Below, piece after piece: positions 45,965-53,232 of a stretch of DNA of 64,000 nt. Source of the stretch: Bin5 sp965200685 (GTDB taxonomy: Bacteria; Chloroflexota; Anaerolineae; Caldilineales; Caldilineaceae). Numbering within the stretch: the first letter of the stretch is position 1; every line of letters starts with the position of its first letter. Below the pieces are notes generated by a model that made no database searches, was not told the DNA's origin, and worked only from the letters and a program-made list of their open reading frames with translations. The stretch spans positions 992,001-1,056,000 of the forward strand of contig OZ241379.1 of the NCBI GenBank assembly GCA_965200685.1, read 5' to 3'. Both the position numbers and the translations under genes were made by a program.

Positions 45965-46518
45965 GGCAACCGAAACGACACAAGGTCTTCATCAGTTATC
46001 ATCATCAGGATCAAAAGTACAGAGACAAGTTCGTCACCATGATGGATGATGCGATTGTGGACAAATCGGTCGGAGATGGCGACATAGATGACAGCAATAT
46101 CAAAACGGAGACAGTCCGTCGGAGAATCCGGGACGATTTCATTGCTGACGCAACCGTAACGGTAGTACTGATAGGCCGCTGCACCTGGCAACGAAAACAT
46201 GTGGACTGGGAGATTGATACCAGTTTGAGGCACACTAAGAAGAACCCCAGAGGCGGTCTGGTGGGTATCCTGCTCCCCACTCATCCGAACTATAGATCAA
46301 AAAAACGTGATCCTCACTTGATACCACCGAGACTGGCGGCTAACTGCGAGGGGAGTGACCCCTACGCCCGTATCTACAAATGGTCGGGCAATATAGGGAA
46401 GATCCGCAAGTGGATTCATCAGGCATTCGAGAGAAGGAAGGGGACACCACCCAATAATAGCCGGAAGCAGTTTAAGAACAATAGAGGTGGCCCGTGTTCA
46501 AAGGGTTGGCAGAATTAG
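45961..46518 (+). CDS. TIR-like protein (MTH538/DUF1863 type), cassette A
   Basis: A 185-aa small TIR-family protein. 'KVFISYHHQDQKYRDKF' (8-24) is the first strand and loop, and 'CTWQRKHVDWEI' carries the conserved Trp and the putative catalytic Glu84. Known bacterial TIRs cleave NAD or make signal nucleotides during phage infection, as in Thoeris ThsB, of the same subfamily. The product differs from the cassette B copy at about 12 positions. ATGA overlap with protein X couples the pair. There is no ThsA-type effector gene in the window. Confidence 0.82.
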   Translation: MRQPKRHKVFISYHHQDQKYRDKFVTMMDDAIVDKSVGDGDIDDSNIKTETVRRRIRDDFIADATVTVVLIGRCTWQRKHVDWEIDTSLRHTKKNPRGGLVGILLPTHPNYRSKKRDPHLIPPRLAANCEGSDPYARIYKWSGNIGKIRKWIHQAFERRKGTPPNNSRKQFKNNRGGPCSKGWQN

Positions 46519-46563
46519 AACAGCGCGCCAAAACACCGAGACAAAAATCTCAGCATGCTAATC

Positions 46564-47883
46564 ATGCATCCGAACCCTCATCCCTACCCTGCTTATAAGT
46601 CCTCCGGTGTGGAGTGGCTCGGCCATATTCCCGCGCATTGGGCAGTGCGACGGCTTAAGCTATCCGTAGCGAACAGTACTGAGCAGACCAACAAACGCCA
46701 CGAGCATGAAATCTACCTCGCCCTTGAACATGTTGAGAGCTGGACAGGCAGATACAGCGACGCCGGACCAGATGTAGTCTTTGACAGTCAGGTAAAACGG
46801 TTCCGGGCCGGCGATGTACTGTTTGGCAAATTGCGGCCTTATTTGGCGAAGGTGGTGCGTCCAGATCGAGATGGCGTCTGCGTCGGTGAATTTCTGGTAT
46901 TGCGACCCCGTGATTGCACTATGTTACCGGATTATCTGAAGTGGCTACTTCGCACAAAGCCAGTTATCAATGCAATCAATGCCTCTACATACGGTACCAA
47001 GATGCCGCGTACGAACTGGCAATTTATTGGCGGTATGAAGCAACCCCTTCCGCCTCTCCCCGAACAAGAAGCCATCGTCCGCTATCTTGATTATGTGGAG
47101 CGACGCATCCGGCGTTACATTGACGCCAAACAGAAGCTAGTCGGCCTACTAGAGGAGCTGAAGCAAGCCACCATCTACGAGGCGGTTACACGTGGACTTG
47201 ACCCTGATGTTCCCCTCAAGCCCTCTGGCGTTGAGTGGCTCGGCCATATCCCCGCGCATTGGGGTAAAGCCAGGGTCAAGTACCTTTGCCGATTCAAGTA
47301 TGGAGACTCTTTACCAGCAAATGCCCGGATCAAAGGCGATATTCCAGTATTTGGATCCAATGGACCGATTGGAACACATAACTCGGCCAATACTCTTTCA
47401 CCTGTCATTCTCATCGGGCGTAAAGGTTCGTTTGGAAAAGTGAATTTTTCGGACCGTCCATGTTTTGCCATAGACACCACTTTCTATGTTGACCAACACA
47501 GTGCAAAAGCTGATATTCGTTGGTTGTACTATTCGCTGTACCTTCTAAGGCTTGATGGATTCTCGCAAGATTCAGCGATACCAGGCTTAAATCGTGAATT
47601 TGCCCACAATCAATATCTTCCTAAACCACCTCTCCCCGAACAAGAGGCCATCGCCGAATATCTGGACAAGGAGATCACCAACATTGACACTGCCCTCAAC
47701 AACACCCGCCGCGAGATCGAACTGCTGCAAGAATACCGCACAGTGCTAATCGCGGACGTGGTCAGCGGCAAGGTGGATGTGCGCGATGTGGCGGCCAATC
47801 TGCCGGACGATGCCGATGATGCGGAAAGACGTACCGAAAGAGACCCGTTCCTCTACGCTGAGGAACATGCCCCCGACTGTTGA
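46564..47883 (+). CDS. hsdS: Type I specificity subunit HsdS, cassette A (hsdS2)
   Basis: A 439-aa two-TRD specificity subunit. The first TRD ('RRLKLSVANSTEQTNKRHEH') is unique in the window; the second, from about 47220, is nearly identical in DNA to that of hsdS1 (3840-4577). I start at ATG 46564 because cassette B uses the same 'MHPNPHPYPAY' start and the upstream ATG at 46555 is not conserved. It lies 45 bases after the TIR gene. With hsdM and hsdR it would give a distinct recognition sequence. Confidence 0.92.
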   Translation: MHPNPHPYPAYKSSGVEWLGHIPAHWAVRRLKLSVANSTEQTNKRHEHEIYLALEHVESWTGRYSDAGPDVVFDSQVKRFRAGDVLFGKLRPYLAKVVRPDRDGVCVGEFLVLRPRDCTMLPDYLKWLLRTKPVINAINASTYGTKMPRTNWQFIGGMKQPLPPLPEQEAIVRYLDYVERRIRRYIDAKQKLVGLLEELKQATIYEAVTRGLDPDVPLKPSGVEWLGHIPAHWGKARVKYLCRFKYGDSLPANARIKGDIPVFGSNGPIGTHNSANTLSPVILIGRKGSFGKVNFSDRPCFAIDTTFYVDQHSAKADIRWLYYSLYLLRLDGFSQDSAIPGLNREFAHNQYLPKPPLPEQEAIAEYLDKEITNIDTALNNTRREIELLQEYRTVLIADVVSGKVDVRDVAANLPDDADDAERRTERDPFLYAEEHAPDC

Positions 47884-47948
47884 AGCAGGATCGTACCATC
47901 CACACAATCCGATGAATCCTTTCATCCTGATAATCCTGATTCAGACAA

Positions 47949-48130
47949 TCATTTGGGGGCCAATGGCACGGGTAAGCCCCCCCATAACAGGTGCCAAGGG
48001 TTGGACAGATTCACCAATCGAAAGCGTCTATATTCCCGTCAAGGAAATGCTCGCCAACGCCATTGCCGAAACATTCGCCGCCCTATATGACCGGGAGGTG
48101 AAGCGCAGCTTGGGAGATCTTGTGCAATGA
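47949..48130 (+). pseudogene. Shredded remnant of the cassette AAA ATPase
   Basis: Three pieces of the ATPase gene at 51655 remain in order: the Walker A piece (about 47950-47972), an internal piece (about 47978-48057) and the 3' end (about 48058-48130). Two internal deletions and loss of the start separate them. The second deletion joins at a shared CCAACGC. Downstream the first bases of the ExK-partner gene also remain (48127-48159, 10 codons then stop). Confidence 0.85.
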
Positions 48131-48162
48131 CGGTTTTCACATTCACGGAAGATTTGTAGCCC

Positions 48163-49329
48163 ATGAGCAGCCGACGCTTACAGATCACATTGCAGCCCGA
48201 TGTGTTGCGCTGGGCGCGAGAACGGGCAGGCATTGACCCCGAACAACTGGCTCGCCAGATGGGAGTGAATCCGGAACGCGTGTTGAAGTGGGAACGCGAT
48301 GGCAAGATTAGCATTGCCCAAGCAGACAAACTTGCCCAACGCACGCATACCGCTTTGGGCTTTCTGTACTTGACAGAGCCACCCAAAGACCGCTTGCCAA
48401 TCCCCGACTTTCGCACCCGAGGCCATGCACAGCCGCCGAGTCCCAACCTGCTTGAGACCATCTATCTTATGCAGCGGCGTCAAGCCTGGATGCGCGATGA
48501 ACTCATTGCAGATGGCAGCGAACCGCTGGATTTCATCGGAGCCTACGGGACAGACGTCCGCCCGCAACAAGTAGCAATTGCCATGCGTGAGGTGCTTCAA
48601 CTTAGCAGCAATTGGGCAGCCCAGGAGAGTACCTGGATCAACGCGCTCGGACGTCTGCGAGATTTGGTTGAGGCTGCTGGCGTGCTGGTATTTTTCAACG
48701 GCGTAGTGGGAAATAACACGCACCGCAAGCTGGATCCCGATGAATTTCAGGGCTTTGCCCTCATAGATGCTTATGCCCCGCTTATCTTTGTGAACAGTGC
48801 TGACTTCAAGGCTGCCCAGATGTTCACCCTAGCCCACGAACTGGCGCATATCTTCATCGCCAAGAGCGGTGTCTCCCAGTTTGAAGCTCTTCAACCCGCA
48901 TCACATGCAATTGAGCAATTCTGCAACATGGCTGCTGCTGAATTCCTAGTGCCGGAACAGGAGTTGCGCGCGTTCTGGGATACCGTTAGGCATACAAGCG
49001 ACCCCTACCAGTCGATTACACGTCGCTTCAAGGTGAGTTCTCTTGTGGCCGCGCGCCGCACTCTCGATCTTAACTTGATCGACCGGGATACCTTCTTCAG
49101 GTTCTATCAAGAATACAAAGATACGGAATGGCAGAGCAATCAGCAGAGCGAAACAGATGGCGGCCATTTCTGGAATACACAGAAATGGCGCATAGGCCCA
49201 CGTTTTGGTAGCGCAGTCGTGCGCGCGGTCCGGGAAGGCCGGCTTCTCTATCGTGAGGCGTACAATCTCAGCGGTCTAAAGGGAGATACTTTTGAACATA
49301 TGCCTGAAAAGATGGAGATGCCCCTGTGA
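48163..49329 (+). CDS. HTH-type ImmA/IrrE metallopeptidase (antitoxin-like)
   Basis: A 388-aa protein of the COG2856 type. An N-terminal Xre-like helix-turn-helix ('LARQMGVNPERVLKWERDG') precedes an ImmA/IrrE zinc peptidase with HExxH at 225-229 ('HELAHIF') and downstream Glu-rich helix. Such proteins pair with PIN or DUF4411 toxins as antitoxins or regulate mobile elements. The adjacent toxin gene is cut after about 38 codons. It starts 3 bases after the remnant of the ExK gene, at a rearrangement junction. Confidence 0.88.
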   Translation: MSSRRLQITLQPDVLRWARERAGIDPEQLARQMGVNPERVLKWERDGKISIAQADKLAQRTHTALGFLYLTEPPKDRLPIPDFRTRGHAQPPSPNLLETIYLMQRRQAWMRDELIADGSEPLDFIGAYGTDVRPQQVAIAMREVLQLSSNWAAQESTWINALGRLRDLVEAAGVLVFFNGVVGNNTHRKLDPDEFQGFALIDAYAPLIFVNSADFKAAQMFTLAHELAHIFIAKSGVSQFEALQPASHAIEQFCNMAAAEFLVPEQELRAFWDTVRHTSDPYQSITRRFKVSSLVAARRTLDLNLIDRDTFFRFYQEYKDTEWQSNQQSETDGGHFWNTQKWRIGPRFGSAVVRAVREGRLLYREAYNLSGLKGDTFEHMPEKMEMPL

Positions 49330-49478
49330 CAAATCCCGTGTTCGTGCTTGATACGAACATCTTTATTGAGGCACACCGCCGCTACTACGCACAAGACCTG
49401 TGCCCGGGATTCTGGGAATGTCTGCGCTACCATTCCGATGGTGAAAAGTGGACAACTGGAGTGGCGATTCCCAGATAA
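49326..49478 (+). pseudogene. Truncated PIN-like (DUF4411-type) toxin
   Basis: GTG 49326 overlaps the ImmA stop. The first about 38 codons encode 'FVLDTNIFIEAHRRYYAQDL', the PIN/DUF4411 N-terminus with the first catalytic Asp. The frame then enters the duplicated tail of the AlbA_2 gene out of its frame and stops at 49478. Only about a quarter of the usual about 150 residues is left, so the toxin is dead. Confidence 0.82.
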
Positions 49479-49519
49479 GCCTAACCACCCTAGCCAAGCG
49501 TACCGGGCTACCACTTGAG
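49441..49519 (+). pseudogene. Duplicated 3' tail of the AlbA_2 gene
   Basis: Near-identical to 45612-45689 (offset about 3829). It marks the left end of cassette B and shows that the duplicated unit began inside the AlbA_2 gene. Confidence 0.9.
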
Positions 49520-49579
49520 AGTTCACCACGGATGCAGGAGAGCTCACCACGGATACAGGAGAGCTTACCACTACGAAAG
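49517..49579 (+). repeat. 21-bp tandem repeat, three units (promoter module 3)
   Basis: Units start at 49517, 49538 and 49559. Same family as 43689-43773. Confidence 0.9.
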
Positions 49580-49631
49580 GACAATTTCCTGTGACCGATA
49601 CCCTCAAACCCTGCCCAAGTCCATGCGCGAT

Positions 49632-49662
49632 CTGATGGAAATCTAGCGTGATATGATATAAT
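49632..49662 (+). promoter_or_regulatory. Repeated extended -10 promoter, module 3
   Basis: TGATATAAT ends at 49662, in the same context as modules 1 and 2. It precedes the intact protein X gene of cassette B by 55 bases. Confidence 0.7.
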
Positions 49663-49717
49663 GGTTTTGGAAAGAGAGTTGATGGGCTGTTAGTAAAAAT
49701 GATGAGAGGCCTAAACA

Positions 49718-50206
49718 ATGAAATTGAACACACTGTTGAAAAAATTCAATTTAGAAAAAATCAGGTTGAACCTGCGTGTGGCCAATGTGGACATATCCTT
49801 CCAAGAGGCTGACAAAGATGCTGCGTGGGAACTGTACATTGAGATGCTGACCAGAATCGTTACCCAGCCTTTGCCCATTGAGGCGGGTGATGAAAAGACA
49901 TCTTTGGACAGTGTTTATTCTCTGTTTCCAATTACCCGGGAGATTTTGCGTCGGCATGGGCGGAAAACGATAGAATTCAGCAAGGTTGCCATACCTGTGT
50001 TGAATCAGGTAGTGCGGCCTTTTACATCAAAATGGCATAAGGAGAGTTTGTCAGGCTCTCTTGATGACGAGGACAAGCGAAAGGAATTCCGTGAAGAACT
50101 AGCTGTCTTGCAAGACGATCTATGCAACTACAACCGTTTGCTGGCGCAGATTGCCAGTGTGGAAGATTTAACCGACCTTGAACAAGGCGAAGGAGAACAA
50201 CGATGA
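49718..50206 (+). CDS. Protein X, cassette B: conserved TIR-associated protein of unknown function
   Basis: A 162-aa soluble protein I cannot assign to a named family. It is rich in charged helices, with 'DKDAAWELYIEMLTRIVTQP' and 'SVYSLFPITREILRRHG' the most distinctive segments. A Shine-Dalgarno-like AGAGG precedes ATG 49718. Its stop overlaps the TIR start (ATGA), and this coupling is kept in cassette A even after most of X was deleted. It is likely the TIR partner, as sensor, inhibitor or scaffold; this is inference. Confidence 0.8.
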   Translation: MKLNTLLKKFNLEKIRLNLRVANVDISFQEADKDAAWELYIEMLTRIVTQPLPIEAGDEKTSLDSVYSLFPITREILRRHGRKTIEFSKVAIPVLNQVVRPFTSKWHKESLSGSLDDEDKRKEFREELAVLQDDLCNYNRLLAQIASVEDLTDLEQGEGEQR

Positions 50207-50760
50207 TGCAAACGAAACGACACAAGGTCTTCATCAGTTATCACCATCAGGATCAAAAGTACAGAGACAAGTTCGTCACCATGCTAGGTGATGCGATTGT
50301 GGACAAATCGGTCGGAGATGGCGACATAGATGACAGCAATATCAAAACGGAGACAATCCGTCGGAGAATCCGGGACGATTTCATTGCTGACGCAACCGTA
50401 ACGGTAGTACTGATAGGCCGCTGCACCTGGCAACGAAAACATGTGGACTGGGAGATTGGTGCCAGTTTGATGGACACTAAGAAGAACCCTAGATGCGGTC
50501 TGGTGGGTATCCTGCTCCCCACTCATCCGAACTATAGATCAAAAAAACGTGATCCTCACTTGATACCACCGAGACTGGCGGCTAACTGCGAGGGGAGTGA
50601 CCCCTACGCCCGTATCTACAAATGGTCGGGCAATATAGGGGAGATCCGCAAGTGGATTCATCAGGCATTCAAGAGACGGAAGGGGACACCACCCAACAAT
50701 AGCCGGAAGCAGTTTAAGGACAATAGAGGTGGCCCGTGTTCAAAGGGTTGGCAGAATTAG
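50203..50760 (+). CDS. TIR-like protein (MTH538/DUF1863 type), cassette B
   Basis: A 185-aa TIR protein almost identical to the cassette A copy (about 93 percent). It keeps 'KVFISYHHQDQKYRDKF' and Glu84 in 'HVDWEIGAS'. Differences cluster at 27-29, 86-91 and 96-97. It is coupled to intact protein X. The Lys/Arg-rich C-terminal about 40 residues could bind nucleic acid or partner. Confidence 0.83.
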   Translation: MMQTKRHKVFISYHHQDQKYRDKFVTMLGDAIVDKSVGDGDIDDSNIKTETIRRRIRDDFIADATVTVVLIGRCTWQRKHVDWEIGASLMDTKKNPRCGLVGILLPTHPNYRSKKRDPHLIPPRLAANCEGSDPYARIYKWSGNIGEIRKWIHQAFKRRKGTPPNNSRKQFKDNRGGPCSKGWQN

Positions 50761-50805
50761 AATAGCGCGCCAAAACACCGAGACAAAAATTTCAGCAGGC
50801 TAATC

Positions 50806-51570
50806 ATGCATCCGAACCCTCATCCCTACCCTGCTTATAAGTCCTCCGGTGTGGAGTGGCTCGGCCATATCCCCGCGCATTGGGAGATGCGACGGCTGAA
50901 GGACTGGGTAACGATCAATCGCTCTGTGCTACCTGAAACAACTGACCCTGACTTTGTGTTTCAATACATTGATATCGGTTCGGTTAGCACTGGTGTGCTG
51001 ACAAAGAAACCGCAAAAAATGCGCTTCGCCGCATCGCCATCAAGGGCAAGGCGTATTGTCAGAGAGGGCGATACGATCATTTCTACTGTCAGAACCTACC
51101 TCAAGGCTGTCTGGTTTGCCCAAGAGACCCACGACAATCTGATATGCTCAACCGGATTTGCTGTGCTTACGCCGGACGAAAGAGCTGTACCCAAGTTCGT
51201 GAGTTACTTGGTGCAGAGTCATCCATTCATTGAGCAAGTTACGGCGAATTCCGTTGGCATGGCATATCCAGCAATTGCCGAGAGCCGCCTAGGTTCACTT
51301 CATCTCTCCCTCCCTCCCCTCCCCGAACAAGAGGCCATCGCCGAATATCTGGACAAGGAGATCACCAACATTGACACTACTCTCAACAACACTCGACGCG
51401 AGATCGAACTGCTGCAAGAATACCGCACAGTGCTAATCGCGGACGTGGTCAGCGGCAAGGTGGATGTGCGCGATGTGGCGGCCAATCTGCCGGACGATGC
51501 CGATGATGCGGAAAGACGTGACGAAAGAGACCCGTTCCTCTACGCTGAGGAACATGCCCCCGACTGTTGA
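50806..51570 (+). CDS. hsdS: Half-length type I specificity subunit HsdS, cassette B (hsdS3)
   Basis: A 254-aa subunit with one TRD ('RRLKDWVTINRSVLPETTDP') and the C-terminal spacer 'EYLDKEITNIDTTLNNTRRE'. It lacks the second TRD and central spacer of hsdS2. A deletion between the repeated 'PLPEQEAI' coding segments of a full-length gene would give exactly this form. Half-length HsdS can dimerise and recognise a palindromic site, so it may be functional. Confidence 0.9.
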   Translation: MHPNPHPYPAYKSSGVEWLGHIPAHWEMRRLKDWVTINRSVLPETTDPDFVFQYIDIGSVSTGVLTKKPQKMRFAASPSRARRIVREGDTIISTVRTYLKAVWFAQETHDNLICSTGFAVLTPDERAVPKFVSYLVQSHPFIEQVTANSVGMAYPAIAESRLGSLHLSLPPLPEQEAIAEYLDKEITNIDTTLNNTRREIELLQEYRTVLIADVVSGKVDVRDVAANLPDDADDAERRDERDPFLYAEEHAPDC

Positions 51571-51654
51571 AGCAGGATCGTACCATCCACACAATCCGAT
51601 GAATCCTTTCATCCTGATAATCCTGATTCAGACAATCCTTCCCAAGAGTGGACG

Positions 51655-52674
51655 ATGAGTCTGACAAGAGTAAAACTGGAACGCTTCACCGCTTTTGAGA
51701 ATCTGGACCTAGCCCTTTCGCCCGGCATCAATGTCCTTGTGGGGGCCAATGGCACGGGTAAAACCCACCTTATGAAGGTCTGCTATGCGGCCTGCGATGT
51801 TTCTAAAACCCAGGCATCCTTTGCAGAGAAACTGCTCCAGGTCTTTCTGCCATCGGGCCGTGGTCTAGGACGTCTGGTCAAACGACAAAGGGGGCGTACC
51901 AGAGGAACAGTAGCAATATTTCGCGACAGTCGGAAACTTCAAACTTCATTTACGACCCATGCCACGCGGTCAAGCTCCGCCCCCATAACAGGTGTCAAGG
52001 GTTGGACAGATTCACCAATCGAAAGTGTCTATATTCCCGTCAAGGAAATGCTCGCCAACGCGCCTAGTTTTCTATCCTTGTATGCACAGCGTGAAATTCA
52101 TTTTGAAGAAGTATATGCAGATATCCTACATCGGGCCTATCGGCCATTGCCGCGCGGGCCGCTGGACCAGCCGCGTAAGCGGTTGCTCGCCCTCTTGCAA
52201 AAGGCGATTGAGGGAAAGGTTACAGTTCAAAATGAGGAGTTTTTTCTGCGTAACAGACAAGGAAATCTTGAATTTACCTTGCTCGCCGAAGGCATACGCA
52301 AGCTCGGCCTGTTGTGGCTTTTGATCCACAATGGAACCTTGCGAGATGGGGCGGTGTTGTTCTGGGATGAACCTGAGACCAACCTGAACCCAAAGTTATT
52401 CGGCGTGTTGCTGGATGTCTTGCTGGAACTACAGCGTACTGGTGTGCAGGTATTCTTCGCCACCCATGATTACGTGATCCTCAAGGAACTTGATCTCCGC
52501 CAACAGAGTAGCGACGAGGTCGCTTTCCACTCTCTTTATCGGACGCCAACAGGTGAAATTTCCTGCCACACCACAAATCGCTATCTCGACATCCATCCCA
52601 ACGCCATTGCCGAAACATTCGCCGACCTGTATGACCGGGAGGTGAAGCGCAGCTTGGGAGATCTTGTGCAATGA
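51655..52674 (+). CDS. AAA family ATPase of cassette B (predicted defence ATPase)
   Basis: A 339-aa AAA_21-like ATPase. Walker A 'GANGTGKTH' (30-38), Walker B 'LFWDEPETNLNP' (about 233-245) and 'FFATHDYVILKEL' H-loop are intact. The stop overlaps the start of the ExK-like partner gene (ATGA). The first and last quarters match the remnants at 47949-48130, so cassette A once had this gene too. Confidence 0.87.
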   Translation: MSLTRVKLERFTAFENLDLALSPGINVLVGANGTGKTHLMKVCYAACDVSKTQASFAEKLLQVFLPSGRGLGRLVKRQRGRTRGTVAIFRDSRKLQTSFTTHATRSSSAPITGVKGWTDSPIESVYIPVKEMLANAPSFLSLYAQREIHFEEVYADILHRAYRPLPRGPLDQPRKRLLALLQKAIEGKVTVQNEEFFLRNRQGNLEFTLLAEGIRKLGLLWLLIHNGTLRDGAVLFWDEPETNLNPKLFGVLLDVLLELQRTGVQVFFATHDYVILKELDLRQQSSDEVAFHSLYRTPTGEISCHTTNRYLDIHPNAIAETFADLYDREVKRSLGDLVQ

Positions 52675-53186
52675 CGGTTTTCACATTCACGGAAGGCAAT
52701 TTGCAAATCACGATCAAGGGCGCAATCAGGGCGCGAAAGTTCGACGCCCGCAACGCTCACGGACTGAGCCATTGTATGAAAGCTGTAGATTTTGTTGTTG
52801 AGCGTTCAGATTGTTATCTGTTTATTGAGTTCAAGGACCCTCAGCATCCCAGAAGTAGAAAAACAAACCGAGACAAGTTCATACAGGAATTTCAAAGTGG
52901 CCATACCGACGGGGATCTCACATACAAGTACCGGGACTCTTTTCTCTACGAATGGGCTGCAGGAAGAGAAGACAAACCCGTTGATTATCTCGTTCTGATT
53001 GCTCTAAATCATTTGACAGCAAACGACCTGCTGACTAGGACAGAGGCATTGCAACGGAGATTACCTTTGCATGGGCCACAATCGGGGTTATGGACTCGTC
53101 CAATTGTCAGAAGTTGTACCGTGTTCAATATCGCTTCGTGGAATGCGTACTTTCCAGACTACCCTATCAATCGCGTGATACCATGA
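52671..53186 (+). CDS. Predicted PD-(D/E)xK-like nuclease partner of the AAA ATPase
   Basis: A 171-aa protein with Asp40, Glu53 and Lys55 in 'MKAVDFVVERSDCYLFIEFK', which fits the D-x(n)-ExK core of restriction-like nucleases, followed by 'DKFIQEFQSGHTDGDLTYKY'. The fold is inferred from this motif and predicted strands; no named family recognised. Coupled by ATGA to the ATPase, so the two form a probable ATPase-nuclease module. Confidence 0.7.
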   Translation: MTVFTFTEGNLQITIKGAIRARKFDARNAHGLSHCMKAVDFVVERSDCYLFIEFKDPQHPRSRKTNRDKFIQEFQSGHTDGDLTYKYRDSFLYEWAAGREDKPVDYLVLIALNHLTANDLLTRTEALQRRLPLHGPQSGLWTRPIVRSCTVFNIASWNAYFPDYPINRVIP

Positions 53187-53232
53187 TAGGGAACTGCAGT
53201 GGGCAGTACTAGCATCTTGTCAGGAGCCGGAC

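Noticed and set aside
47777..48130. 117-aa frame overlapping the hsdS2 end as a real gene
   Set aside because: It starts out of frame inside hsdS2 and only its end matches the ATPase; it is the shredded remnant.
45961..50760. Canonical Thoeris system
   Set aside because: TIR proteins are present but no ThsA-like gene lies in the window.
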